DNA of 64,000 bases, taken from positions 186,001 through 250,000 of the forward strand of contig NZ_WBWE01000004.1 of assembly GCF_008932435.1 (NCBI RefSeq). The letters run 5' to 3'. The stretch comes from Brucella pseudintermedia. Its GTDB lineage: Bacteria; Pseudomonadota; Alphaproteobacteria; Rhizobiales; Rhizobiaceae. Position numbers and translations under genes: made by a program. The notes beneath the pieces are model-generated. The model was not told where the DNA came from. It worked only from the letters and a program-made list of their open reading frames with translations, and searched no databases. Positions 15,545 through 24,384 of the stretch are shown one piece after another (within the stretch, counting starts at the first letter, position 1; each line of letters starts with the position of its first letter).

Positions 15545-16456
15545 TCAGTTTTGCGGAAGAGGCGCGAGTTCCTGACGCGCCGTCATGAGGACGGTCTGCG
15601 TCAGCCCAGCAAGACGCTCGGCTGCCAGGCGGTTCACCTGCCAGAACAAGGGAATATCCAGAGCCGTATCAGGAAGGAGTTCAACCAGCCGCCCGGCTTG
15701 CAGATGCTCACCGACCAACTGCATCGGATTCATCCCCCACCCCATGCTTGACAGACTTGCATCGACGAAGGCCTGCGTCGAGGGAAGCCAATGTGTCGGG
15801 CAAGTCATGTCAGTTCCGAGAACAGAACGGACCCACCGATCCTGCAATCTGTCTTTCTGGTTGAATGTCAGCGCGGGAGCCTTGGCGATCGCACTGCGGG
15901 TTATTCCGCGGGGAAAATAGCGGGCGATGAAATCCGGCGATGCTGTGGCGCGATAGCGGAGAATGCCAAGCGGCGTGAGACGGCAGCCCTGAACCGGTTT
16001 GGAGAGCGAAGTAACAGCGGCGACGACGCGCCCACGTCGCAGCCATTCGGCGGTGTGATCCTGATCGTCGACAGCAATGTTGAAGAGATATTCCGATCTG
16101 GTGCTGAAATCCGAAATCGCTTTCAGAAACCACGTGCCCAGACTATCGGCATTGGTCGCTATGTGGAGTGTGACGCGCTGAGCCGTGCTTTCGCTACCGG
16201 ACAGGCCGGGCAATTCCGCCAGAAGCTCGCGTTCGAGCATGCCGACCTGCTCAATATGGCGGCACAGCCAGTCTCCCTTTTCAGTCGCCGTGCAGGGCGT
16301 ACCCCGCTCTATCAGGACTGCGCCCAGCCGCTCTTCCAGATGTTTGACGCGCTGCGAGATTGCAGACGGGGTAACGTTCAATATACGGGCGGCTTTCTCA
16401 AAACTGCCCGTCTGAACCACCATTGCCACAGCTCTCAGAGCAGAATAGTCGATCAT
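15545..16456 (-). CDS. argP: LysR-family regulator ArgP/LysG-type
   Basis: A 303-residue LysR-type regulator. The winged helix at residues 1-60 contains FEKAARILNVTPSAISQRVKHLEERLGAVLIERG, the form typical of ArgP (IciA)/LysG. The rest is the periplasmic-binding-like effector domain. ArgP and LysG sense basic amino acids and activate a divergent exporter gene; here a LysE/ArgO gene starts 94 bases away on the other strand, exactly that arrangement. The symbol is by similarity and context. Confidence 0.88.
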   Translation of the reverse strand: MIDYSALRAVAMVVQTGSFEKAARILNVTPSAISQRVKHLEERLGAVLIERGTPCTATEKGDWLCRHIEQVGMLERELLAELPGLSGSESTAQRVTLHIATNADSLGTWFLKAISDFSTRSEYLFNIAVDDQDHTAEWLRRGRVVAAVTSLSKPVQGCRLTPLGILRYRATASPDFIARYFPRGITRSAIAKAPALTFNQKDRLQDRWVRSVLGTDMTCPTHWLPSTQAFVDASLSSMGWGMNPMQLVGEHLQAGRLVELLPDTALDIPLFWQVNRLAAERLAGLTQTVLMTARQELAPLPQN

Positions 16457-16550
16457 TAGAATTCCTAAATCGGCTTTACCATATTTAACTATTCTAACCG
16501 TCGTTCATGCGCTATCCAAGTGCCAACTTACTCCCAGACGGCGACCTTTC

Positions 16551-17159
16551 ATGAATCCTTCAGTCTACATAACCGGCCTTACCATGGGCCTCAGCTTGAT
16601 TGTTGCTATTGGCGCGCAAAACGCCTTCGTGTTGCGGCAGGGATTGCGGGATGAGCATGTGTTTGCGGTCAGTCTGGTTTGCGCCATATCGGATGCCATC
16701 CTTATCCTCATCGGCGTGACCAGTTTCCAGAAGATCGCTGCCATCATGCCAGCGCTCGATCCCATCATGCGCTATGGCGGAGCGGCTTTTCTGATCTGGT
16801 ATGGCGCGCGAAGCCTTCATTCCGCCTTCACATCGTCTGCCGCACTGGCGACGGCAAACGGAGCATCTGCAAGCCTGACCAAGACGCTGGCAACCTGTCT
16901 TGCGCTGACATGGCTTAACCCGCATGTTTATCTGGATACTGTCGTTCTTCTGGGAACGATCTCCACGCAGTTTCCCGGTTTGGAAACATCGTTTGCGGCA
17001 GGTGCGATCACTGCGTCTTTTCTGTTTTTCTTTTCGCTGGGCTTCGGCGCCCGCTGGCTGCGTCCGGTTTTTGCCCGTCCGTCTTCGTGGCGTATTCTGG
17101 AAGGTCTGATTGCCGTCACGATGTGGTCAATTGCGCTGAAGCTGGTGATCGGCATGTAA
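16551..17159 (+). CDS. LysE/ArgO-family basic amino acid exporter
   Basis: A 202-residue membrane protein with five to six helices. The family signature GAQNAFVLRQGLRDEH lies at residues 21-36 and TWLNPHVYLDTVVLLG near residue 121, both typical of LysE/ArgO rather than the RhtB branch. It would export lysine and/or arginine. It is divergent from the ArgP-like regulator that probably activates it. A terminator hairpin follows immediately. Confidence 0.9.
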   Translation: MNPSVYITGLTMGLSLIVAIGAQNAFVLRQGLRDEHVFAVSLVCAISDAILILIGVTSFQKIAAIMPALDPIMRYGGAAFLIWYGARSLHSAFTSSAALATANGASASLTKTLATCLALTWLNPHVYLDTVVLLGTISTQFPGLETSFAAGAITASFLFFFSLGFGARWLRPVFARPSSWRILEGLIAVTMWSIALKLVIGM

Positions 17160-17160
17160 A

Positions 17161-17195
17161 GAAAAGCCGGAGGCGATAAACGCACCCGGCTTTTC
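17161..17195. terminator. Bidirectional terminator between the exporter and the COG0212 gene
   Basis: GAAAAGCCGG (17161-17170) pairs with CCGGCTTTTC (17186-17195), giving T-tracts on both strands between convergent genes. Confidence 0.75.
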
Positions 17196-17211
17196 AGTTT
17201 TCGGAGGGTGC

Positions 17212-17952
17212 TTACAGGCCCATGGCCTTGAGTTCCTGAAGCGGAGGGATCGTTTCATACATAACGGGATCGAGCCGGTCCCAGATGATCCCGCAGGTTG
17301 GCTTGTGCGGGTCCTTCACCTCGATGGTGCGGGTCGGCGTGAAAATCACGTCCGCCACCGTGTCGTAAACATCGGGCGTCAGCTTTTCGCTCAATACCTG
17401 GCAGTCATGAACGACAGCGGCTGCTGGTGTCGCCGCGGTGATGCGGCCCAGACGGTAAAGCATGCCCCATTCCGCATCGAAGAAGCCATGGCCCTTGCCG
17501 AAACGGACCCCTTCCAGATTGATCGCCCCGGTGCCTGTGACCATGTAGTCGATGACTGGCAAGGCGGAGATGTCTTTCAGCGTTACCGGCTGTCCCACGC
17601 GCTCCATGCCGTCGAGCGTAGACGCATAAAGATAATGATCCGGCGAAATCAGTTTCGGATCGAGAACCCAGAAGCCGCGCCTGATGGAATAAGTGGTGAT
17701 CAGAACGGTCTTGCCGTCTTTCAAAGCCTGAAGGCGAAGGCGGTCGAGACAATTGTCGGGCGTGATGAAGATGAAATCGGCGTTCTGGTAGTAGCGATGG
17801 GCCGTCAGTCGGGCAACCGCTTCCTCGCCGCCTTCAAAATCCGCGATGAATTCCCCAAAGTCAAAATGGAAGCGGCTATCCGGAACGGCGACCTTGCGCA
17901 ACTCGCTCCAGACACGTTCGCGAACGGAAGCTTTATGATCGGTGATTTCCAT
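17212..17952 (-). CDS. COG0212-type 5-formyl-THF cyclo-ligase-like protein, copy B
   Basis: A 246-residue member of the 5-formyltetrahydrofolate cyclo-ligase superfamily. Instead of the canonical GYGGGYYDR substrate loop it has FGKGHGFFDAEWGML near residue 145, the form seen in COG0212/MTHFSD-like proteins that are not known to be true cyclo-ligases. AAGGAG lies just before the ATG at 17952. It is the last gene of an ABC-transporter operon and a paralog of the first gene (21299-22036): both share the pattern of an N-terminal ERVW/RIWERL helix, FITPDN, DGMER and IPPLxEL. I recall COG0212 genes being linked to thiamine metabolism by genome context; the reaction here is unknown. Confidence 0.78.
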   Translation of the reverse strand: MEITDHKASVRERVWSELRKVAVPDSRFHFDFGEFIADFEGGEEAVARLTAHRYYQNADFIFITPDNCLDRLRLQALKDGKTVLITTYSIRRGFWVLDPKLISPDHYLYASTLDGMERVGQPVTLKDISALPVIDYMVTGTGAINLEGVRFGKGHGFFDAEWGMLYRLGRITAATPAAAVVHDCQVLSEKLTPDVYDTVADVIFTPTRTIEVKDPHKPTCGIIWDRLDPVMYETIPPLQELKAMGL

Positions 17953-17968
17953 GGGGACTCCTTGCATT

Positions 17969-19540
17969 TTAGTCTGCCGGGTTCATACCCCGGCGGGCGA
18001 GCACACGGCGCTCGCAGAGGGCTACGATCTGGTAGAAAAAGACGGACAGCATGACGGAGACCACGGCGACGGCCCAGATCATGCCGTAGTCGAGATATCC
18101 GCGCGATTGGTTGAGCAGGTTTCCAAGGCCCGTTCCTGTCGCGAGCCACTCGGCGATCATGACGCCGAGCAGAGCCCGCGGCACGGCAAGGCGGATGGCA
18201 GCGAAGAGATAGGGGAGGGAGGCTGGCACCGATACGAGGCGAATCTGTTTCCAGATGCTCGCGCCGTATGCGCGGGGCACATCCAGCGCAGCACGTGGAA
18301 CCAGTGCCATGCCTTGCGCCATGGTGACGAAGGCGGGAAAGAATGTAACCGAAACGGTGATCCAGAGGATCACCGACGGCCCGCGTCCCAGCAGCAGGAC
18401 GAGCAGGGGCGTCAGTGCAACGAGAGGCATTGTCTGCGTGACAAGGGCGATAGGCATGAAGCCGCGCACGATGGCCGGTTTCGCGACCGACGCAATGGCA
18501 AGTGCAAAGGCAAAAAGGATGCCCGCGGCCATGCCGAGAAAGGTAAGCGGCAAGGTCTGCGAAAGCGCTGTCAGCAATTTCGTCTGGGCGACGACTGCGG
18601 ACGGGGCGAGAAACAGATAATCGAACAGCGCAGCAGGTGTTTTTGCGATCATGGCCGGCGTTCCCATGACGGCAAGCAACAGCCACCACAAGAGGAACGG
18701 AAGCGCGACTGAACAAAGAGTGAGAACGAAATTCAAGCCGCGAGAGCCGCGTGGGGCAGCATCTGGAGCACTGGCCGGCACGGTGATGGCCTTGGTGCTG
18801 CCTGTCATCATTTTTGCAACAATGGAAAAAAGCGCATAGGCCAGCCCCGCGAGCAGGGTGGCGCAAAGGCCAATACCCCATAACCGGGTCGGTTCGGCTC
18901 TCCCGAGAGAACCGATCAGATAGGCACCGAGACCGAAACGTCCGCCACCGCCGAATTCGGCCAGAATGGACCCCAGAACCGCGTTCGGAGCGGCAATGCG
19001 CAGACCCGCGAGGATCGACGGCAGTGCAGACCGCAATTGCGCCAGGCGCAACACTTCCCATCGACTCCCACCATAGGCGCGAACGATATCGACCATGCGT
19101 TGGTCCGTCTGGCTGATGCCGGTTACGGTGGCAGCCATGGTGATGAAATAACAGCCGAGCGCCGCCAGCGTGATACGCGGCGTCATGCCTGAAAAAGTCA
19201 GCACCAGAATGGGTGATATGGCAATCGGCGGCAATGCAAAGATCGCGATGTTGATGCCGCGCCCCAGTTTGGCAGCAGCGGGAAACAGAGCGAACAGGAT
19301 ACCGGCTGCCACGGCAACGAGATTGCCGATGATAAAGCCCGCGCCTGCGCCGTGAAGTGTGGCCAGTATGTGGGCCGGATAATCGGCCCGGTCGATCCAT
19401 AGGCGGGCTACAATCGCCGAAGGTGCTGGCAAGGCTCCGCCCGCGATCAGCGAAAAGCGGCCGCATATCTCCCAGATCGCAAGAAGGATAATCCAGTTGC
19501 GCAAGGTCGAGAGACGGTTGGACGGCTTCACGTCAGCCAT
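17969..19540 (-). CDS. ABC transporter permease with two fused permease domains
   Basis: A 523-residue membrane protein made of two tandem BPD_transp_1 permease domains of the ThiX/SsuC/TauC type. Each half has an EAA-type loop: the first near SILAGLRIAAPNAVLGSILAE, the second near LPYLFAAIRLAVPRALLGVMIAEW. A fused pair would form the whole membrane pore from a single chain, where homologs normally use a homodimer. The ATG at 19540 overlaps the end of the ATPase gene by 8 bases. The linker at residues 240-275 is alanine/arginine-rich. Confidence 0.88.
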   Translation of the reverse strand: MADVKPSNRLSTLRNWIILLAIWEICGRFSLIAGGALPAPSAIVARLWIDRADYPAHILATLHGAGAGFIIGNLVAVAAGILFALFPAAAKLGRGINIAIFALPPIAISPILVLTFSGMTPRITLAALGCYFITMAATVTGISQTDQRMVDIVRAYGGSRWEVLRLAQLRSALPSILAGLRIAAPNAVLGSILAEFGGGGRFGLGAYLIGSLGRAEPTRLWGIGLCATLLAGLAYALFSIVAKMMTGSTKAITVPASAPDAAPRGSRGLNFVLTLCSVALPFLLWWLLLAVMGTPAMIAKTPAALFDYLFLAPSAVVAQTKLLTALSQTLPLTFLGMAAGILFAFALAIASVAKPAIVRGFMPIALVTQTMPLVALTPLLVLLLGRGPSVILWITVSVTFFPAFVTMAQGMALVPRAALDVPRAYGASIWKQIRLVSVPASLPYLFAAIRLAVPRALLGVMIAEWLATGTGLGNLLNQSRGYLDYGMIWAVAVVSVMLSVFFYQIVALCERRVLARRGMNPAD

Positions 19541-20300
19541 GCAAAGCCTCCGCGACGGCGTCCTCCAGAGCATGGAATTGCGACGTACTGAATATTTCGG
19601 GACTGCGTGGACGCTCCAGTGGAATATCGATGATCTGCGCGATGCGTCCGGGGCGGCTGTGCATCACCACGATCCGGTCTGCGAGAAAAACGGCTTCGTC
19701 AATTCCATGGGTAACAAGCAGGGTTGTCGCCTTGCTTTCAAGCCATATGCGTTGAAGCTCTATGTTCATCTGGCGGCGCAATATCTGATCGAGTGCGCCA
19801 AAAGGCTCATCAAGGAACAGAACGCGCGGGTCGGTAACCAGGGAACGGGCGATGGCGACGCGCTGGCGCATGCCGCCCGAAAGCTCGCCGGGAAGCGCCT
19901 TTTCAAAGCCTTTGAGGCCGACAAGAGCGATGAGTTCCGCAATCCGCTCCGTCTTTGCGGAACGCGAAAGACCGAGAACATCCAGCGGCAAGGCGATGTT
20001 GTCTTCGACACTGCGCCATGGCATGAGCGCCGCGTCCTGAAAGGCCACGCCTGTCAGCCCGGCTTTTGCGGCCTCGACCGGGCTTTTACCCATGACAGAA
20101 ACCGAGCCGCTGTCGGGCCGGTCAAGCCCCAATGCCAGCCGCAACATGGTCGACTTGCCACAGCCGGATGGCCCGATAAGTGCAGTAAACGATCCGGTCG
20201 GGCGTTCAAGCGAGACGTCGGAAAGTGCAATCACATTCGTGCCGCGCCCCGAAAAGGAGCGCGTCACGTTTTCAAGTCTGATACCGGACATGTCAGGCAT
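19533..20300 (-). CDS. ABC transporter ATP-binding protein
   Basis: A 255-residue nucleotide-binding subunit. Walker A is GPSGCGKST, the signature is LSGGMRQRVAIARSL, Walker B is RVLFLDEPFGALD, and the H-loop is in LVTHGID. This sequence type matches the SsuB/TauB/ThiZ group (nitrate/sulfonate/pyrimidine uptake). The ATG at 20300 overlaps the stop of the binding-protein gene (TGATG). Confidence 0.92.
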   Translation of the reverse strand: MPDMSGIRLENVTRSFSGRGTNVIALSDVSLERPTGSFTALIGPSGCGKSTMLRLALGLDRPDSGSVSVMGKSPVEAAKAGLTGVAFQDAALMPWRSVEDNIALPLDVLGLSRSAKTERIAELIALVGLKGFEKALPGELSGGMRQRVAIARSLVTDPRVLFLDEPFGALDQILRRQMNIELQRIWLESKATTLLVTHGIDEAVFLADRIVVMHSRPGRIAQIIDIPLERPRSPEIFSTSQFHALEDAVAEALHG

Positions 20301-21271
20301 CAAATTTCTTCGAGAAGAGTTGTATCGAAATGATCCCGCTTTGCGGCGATGCCGATAGTGCCGAGCGCCTTGATCGTTTTCTCAATGGCTTCTTCGCTCA
20401 TGGAAAACACGCCATTCGGTGTCTCGATGAGTGGCTTCTGCGCCGTGTTGAAATAGATTTCGTTTTCGATTGAACGTCCCGTTCCCTTGAACCAGCTGTC
20501 GGCAAACCTGGGCGGATAGGCTGCGGGATCCTTGAGGTTTTCATCCCAACCCTTGCGGCTTGCGCGAAGGAACGCAACGATATCCTTGCGCTTTTCCTTG
20601 AGCGTCTGTTCCGTCACGACAACCGTGTCGTTGAAGATGGTGAAGCCGAAATCATAAAGCAGAAAGGAGACGGCCTCTTCACCAGCCTGTTGGATGGTGA
20701 AAGGAACATTGGTCGTAAAATCGAGCGACGCGTCGATTTCACCCTTGATGAGCGGCGTCGGGTCGTAGGCATAGGGAACGATATTGACTTGAGATGGGTC
20801 GATGCCCGAAATCTTCAGCATGGCTTCGACAGAAATGACGTTGACCGGTGGTACAGCAAGGGTCTTGCCGATCAGGTCCTTTGGTTCCCTGACAGGGTTC
20901 TTGGCGAGCGAAATAATGCCGATCGGATTCTTCTGGTATTGGGCGCCGATGATTTTGAAAGGTGCGCCCTGTTCGACGATGGCCTTGATCGTTGTATCCG
21001 GAGTGGTGAGGGTCAGGTCAGCCTTGCCGGCAATGATCGCACTTTCGGGAATGACATCCGGACCGCCGGAAATGTAGTTAAGGTCAAGGCCTTCTTCTCG
21101 GTAAAAACCCTTGTCGGCTGCAATGAAATAGCCGCAGAATTCGGCGTCATTGATCCAGGAAGCCTGAAAGCTGAACGGCGTATCCGCAGCTGCAAAACGA
21201 TTCATGGCAGGCAGGGTTGCTGCAGCACCCATAAGTCCGAGAAAACGGCGGCGATCCAGAATTATATTCAT
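20300..21271 (-). CDS. NMT1/THI5-like substrate-binding protein
   Basis: A 323-residue periplasmic binding protein. The N-terminus has a twin-arginine-like export signal (DRRRFLGLMGAAATLPA) with cleavage expected near residue 30. The mature part begins FSFQASWINDAEFCGYFIAADKGFYREEGLDL, the layout of NMT1/THI5-like and ThiY proteins that bind pyrimidine precursors of thiamine and related small molecules. AGAGGAAG precedes the ATG. It lies between the upstream COG0212 gene and the ATPase gene. The ligand is inferred to be an aromatic/heterocyclic vitamin precursor at most; it cannot be read from the sequence. Confidence 0.85.
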   Translation of the reverse strand: MNIILDRRRFLGLMGAAATLPAMNRFAAADTPFSFQASWINDAEFCGYFIAADKGFYREEGLDLNYISGGPDVIPESAIIAGKADLTLTTPDTTIKAIVEQGAPFKIIGAQYQKNPIGIISLAKNPVREPKDLIGKTLAVPPVNVISVEAMLKISGIDPSQVNIVPYAYDPTPLIKGEIDASLDFTTNVPFTIQQAGEEAVSFLLYDFGFTIFNDTVVVTEQTLKEKRKDIVAFLRASRKGWDENLKDPAAYPPRFADSWFKGTGRSIENEIYFNTAQKPLIETPNGVFSMSEEAIEKTIKALGTIGIAAKRDHFDTTLLEEI

Positions 21272-21298
21272 TGAAACTTCCTCTTTGGTGCTGAATTG

Positions 21299-22036
21299 TC
21301 AGGCAACACCGCGCATGCGGGCGAGTTCGCGCAGCGGTGGAATCGACTGTATGTCCTCTGCGGAGACTTCGTTCCACCGGATACCGCGCGGCCGGCGACG
21401 ATTGCGCGAGACTTCAATCAGACGGCTTGGTGTGGCAATGAAATCGAGAGCAATATCGCTTTCAGAAACATTAAGGCGCTCTTCCACGATCTGTACGTCG
21501 TGGACGGCTGCGACAATCAGGGATTGCTCGTCCGCAAGCCCCAGGTCGGTAAACATGCCCCATTCCAGATCGAAGAACGCATGACCTTTGCCAAAGCGAA
21601 CTCCATCGATGGAAACAGCGGATGCGCCAGTCGCCACGACATCAAATCGACCGATACGGGTCAAATCTTCGAGACTGACCGACCGGCCGAAATGTTCCAT
21701 CCCATCAAGCCAGGCTGCGGCTTTCTCCAACCCCGGGGGAACGGATCCCGGTTCCAGCAGGAGAAAGCCGCGCTGCATGCCGTAGGTCGGCATGATGAAT
21801 GGTGTACCTGACATGATCAGGCGACGGCGCAACTCGATCATGGAATTATCCGGGGTGACAAAAACCAGATCGGCCTTTGCAAACCCTTCCAGCGCCAGCA
21901 AACGATCGGTAGCTGTCTCGACACCTTCAAAGTCCGGAATGAATTCCGAAAATTTGAGGTGGAAGCGTGCATCAGGACGTGCGACATCTTTCAGTCGCTC
22001 CCAGATGCGCTGCCGGGTATTGCGGGAGTACGCCAT
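21299..22036 (-). CDS. COG0212-type 5-formyl-THF cyclo-ligase-like protein, copy A
   Basis: A 245-residue paralog of the 17212-17952 protein, with the same variant loop FGKGHAFFDLEWGMF and conserved TPDN, DGMEHFG and IPPLREL blocks. It is the first gene of the five-gene minus-strand operon, and divergent from the RpiR regulator with 109 bases between. Having two diverged copies in one operon suggests a heteromeric enzyme or two substrates. The catalytic loop differs from true cyclo-ligases, so I do not assign folate activity. Confidence 0.78.
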   Translation of the reverse strand: MAYSRNTRQRIWERLKDVARPDARFHLKFSEFIPDFEGVETATDRLLALEGFAKADLVFVTPDNSMIELRRRLIMSGTPFIMPTYGMQRGFLLLEPGSVPPGLEKAAAWLDGMEHFGRSVSLEDLTRIGRFDVVATGASAVSIDGVRFGKGHAFFDLEWGMFTDLGLADEQSLIVAAVHDVQIVEERLNVSESDIALDFIATPSRLIEVSRNRRRPRGIRWNEVSAEDIQSIPPLRELARMRGVA

Positions 22037-22057
22037 GGAGATTCCATGAATTTCAAC

Positions 22058-22086
22058 GTTTCACTATCAATGAAACAAATGTTTCA
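22058..22086. promoter_or_regulatory. Candidate RpiR operator (three GTTTCA/TGAAAC half-sites)
   Basis: In the divergent promoter region GTTTCA (22058-22063), TGAAAC (22071-22076) and GTTTCA (22081-22086) occur in close spacing. The last two form the dyad TGAAAC-AAAT-GTTTCA. RpiR-family regulators bind inverted repeats rich in GAAA/TTTC. The position between the operon and rpiR-like gene fits autoregulation and control of the transporter. Confidence 0.6.
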
Positions 22087-22145
22087 GTATTGCAAGAGGC
22101 AATGATAAGCTTTTTTAGTGCATTAGAGATTCGGAATAAACGCAC

Positions 22146-22994
22146 ATGGCCTCACGTCTGGTACTGCGCATACAGGAGCGCTACGCAAAGCTCACGGCAG
22201 GGGAGCAGAAAATCGCGCAGCTCGTTCTTGAGCGCGAAGACGATATCCTGATTCATTCCGCTACCGAAATCGCGGAGATGGCCGGTGTATCCAAGGCCAC
22301 GACGGCTCGTTTCTTCCAGCATCTGGGCTATGCCGATTTTAATGAAGTAAAACTTCAGGCGCGGGAGGAGCGCAATCGCACGGAGCCATACGAATATTCG
22401 GCTATCATTGATGAAGAGGTGCCGCTGGTGCGTACCATCGGCGCACATCTTGATCTGGAGATCGCCAATATCACGCGGACCTTCGAGGCGTTGCGTTCCG
22501 ACAAGATGCGTGAGGCTGCGGAACTGATCGCTGCCGCGCCGCGTGTCTGGGTAATTGGAATGGGCGATGAGGAAGGGTTCGCGCGCTATGCGCGGCTTCT
22601 GTTTTCCAGGCTGCGGCACAGCGTGATGATCCTTGGCATCAATCAGGGTTCGTGGGCTGAAGATCTGGCCATGACTGGCCCGAAAGACGTATTGCTGCTG
22701 ATCACGCTGCCGCCGCATCGGGCTTTGCTGAAACAAGTTCTGGGATATGCCGTTACCAGCCGGCTGAATATCGTGACCATTACGGACCGGGGATCGGTTT
22801 CGGAGGCGCAGCGTTATGCGCGTGTCGTCCTGCCGTGCCATGTGGACAGTTTCGCACTGGGGGCATCCTATACGGCTGTCAGCAGCGCCATCCGGCTTCT
22901 CGCTTTGACCTATGCTTCGCTCGCAGGCAAATCGGCGCAACAGCGGCTGGAGATCGTTGCCGGAATCCACGATGAACTCGACGACATAGACTGA
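22146..22994 (+). CDS. RpiR/MurR-family transcriptional regulator (HTH-SIS)
   Basis: A 282-residue protein. The N-terminal HTH_6 domain (TEIAEMAGVSKATTARFFQHLGYADFNEVK, residues 38-67) is followed by a SIS domain (residues about 110-260) with VWVIGMGDEEGFARYARLLF, which normally binds a phosphosugar or similar effector. It is divergent from the COG0212-ABC operon and is its likely regulator. It converges with the FAD monooxygenase, whose stop codon is 10 bases away. Confidence 0.88.
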   Translation: MASRLVLRIQERYAKLTAGEQKIAQLVLEREDDILIHSATEIAEMAGVSKATTARFFQHLGYADFNEVKLQAREERNRTEPYEYSAIIDEEVPLVRTIGAHLDLEIANITRTFEALRSDKMREAAELIAAAPRVWVIGMGDEEGFARYARLLFSRLRHSVMILGINQGSWAEDLAMTGPKDVLLLITLPPHRALLKQVLGYAVTSRLNIVTITDRGSVSEAQRYARVVLPCHVDSFALGASYTAVSSAIRLLALTYASLAGKSAQQRLEIVAGIHDELDDID

Positions 22995-23004
22995 AGTCTT
23001 CCGC

Positions 23005-24237
23005 TCATTTGTTGCGGACGTGCTCCGGGCGAAAGCCGATCCCGATCAGTCTACCCGCGAGGTGCGCCAGCATTGGCCAGCGGGCGAGATGGCGCATGAA
23101 AGCGGGCGGTCCGTCTTGTCTAGTGTCATTCGCTTCGCGTTTGCGGCGATCGCTACGCATCATGAGCTGCAATTTTTGCGTTGCCTTCGTCGGAAAGCGG
23201 CGTCGCGCCTCGACAGCCGCAAGGTGACGGGATGAGACCGAGTTGTCCTTGAGCGGTCCGGCCAGAATATTTGCTGCTGCAACAGCGTCCTGAATGGCAA
23301 GATTGACTCCGAATCCGCCGATAGGCGACATGGCATGGGCGGCGTCGCCGATGCATAAAAGTCCCGGTTTCCACCATTTCTTCAGCCGATCAATGCGTAC
23401 ACTCAACAGATGAACGTCATCCCATGTACGTATTTCATCCATTCGGTCAGCGGGCAATGGGGATACTTTCGCTACCGCATTCCTGAATGCTTCGAGCCCC
23501 TTCTGTTTTACCTCGGCGAAAGATTGTTTGCGGAGCACGTAACCGCATTGCCAGTAGTCGCCGCGGTCGATCATGACGAAACCTTGCCTGGGGCCGCCAT
23601 GCCCCATCGTATAGGGCGGGTCATCGCCAAGGTGAGACAGTTTCATCCAAAGTATCTCGCTCGGCGAACCAAAGCTCTCGATTTCCATGCCGGCTTTTGC
23701 GCGCACCATGGAGTTCCGACCGTCGGCACCCACCACGAGTTTGGCGCTGATATTGATCGTTTCATCGAGCGTTGTCGCAACGAGACCGGTGATATTTCCG
23801 TCCCGTTCGATCAGCTCCGCCACGCTGGCGGACATGATGAGTTTGAAGTTGGGATATTTCGCAGCTTCACGCGCGATATAATTGAGAAATTCCCATTGCG
23901 GCATGAAGGCGATAAAGCGGCAGTGCGCTGGAATCCTCGAAAAATCCGCTATCGTTATGTCCTGATCGCCAATCTCCGCATGTAACCGATATGCCTTGGT
24001 ATGGGGTAACGCGAGAAGCCCGTCCAGCAAGCCCAGTTCATGCATGATCTGAAGAGTAGACGGGTGAATTGTGTCGCCACGAAAATCTCGCAGGAAATCC
24101 GGATGTTTCTCGAGAACGGTTACGCTCACGCCTGAACGGGCGAGCAGAAGCCCCAACATCAGGCCTGCCGGCCCGCCGCCTGCTATCGCACAGTCCGTCT
24201 TCATGCCGTTTATATCCGATGTGACTGGTTGCATCAT
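23005..24237 (-). CDS. FAD-dependent monooxygenase (UbiH/PHBH-like)
   Basis: About 410 residues with the three flavin-monooxygenase fingerprints: GGGPAGLMLGLLLARSGVSV at the N-terminus, ADGRNSMVR near the middle, and CIGDAAHAMSPIGGFGVNLAIQDA around residue 290. This family hydroxylates aromatic or quinone-like substrates using NAD(P)H and O2. The N-terminus is uncertain: ATG at 24237, 24234 or 24204, or a TTG at 24252. It stands alone between rpiR and a DMT transporter, so the substrate is unknown. Confidence 0.82.
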   Translation of the reverse strand: MMQPVTSDINGMKTDCAIAGGGPAGLMLGLLLARSGVSVTVLEKHPDFLRDFRGDTIHPSTLQIMHELGLLDGLLALPHTKAYRLHAEIGDQDITIADFSRIPAHCRFIAFMPQWEFLNYIAREAAKYPNFKLIMSASVAELIERDGNITGLVATTLDETINISAKLVVGADGRNSMVRAKAGMEIESFGSPSEILWMKLSHLGDDPPYTMGHGGPRQGFVMIDRGDYWQCGYVLRKQSFAEVKQKGLEAFRNAVAKVSPLPADRMDEIRTWDDVHLLSVRIDRLKKWWKPGLLCIGDAAHAMSPIGGFGVNLAIQDAVAAANILAGPLKDNSVSSRHLAAVEARRRFPTKATQKLQLMMRSDRRKREANDTRQDGPPAFMRHLARWPMLAHLAGRLIGIGFRPEHVRNK

Positions 24238-24384
24238 GACGTATCCACTCAACTATGCTGGCGCGGCCCGGAAGGCATAAAAGGACCGGCACTCTCGCAG
24301 GTCAAGCCCATGGACATCAATCTCGAAAGCAGCAAGCAGGCGAATGTCGTGATGTTATAACCAAAGTGGGCACCTCGGCGGGTT

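Noticed and set aside
17805-19466. 553-codon frame on the minus strand across the permease gene
   Set aside because: Out-of-frame shadow of the permease, rich in Arg/Cys/His/Ser with no hydrophobic segments; the permease frame has clear ABC permease motifs.
22037-22145. TPP riboswitch in front of the COG0212-ABC operon
   Set aside because: The gap is only 109 bases and lacks the CTGAGA and related THI-box segments; an RpiR-type operator is present instead.
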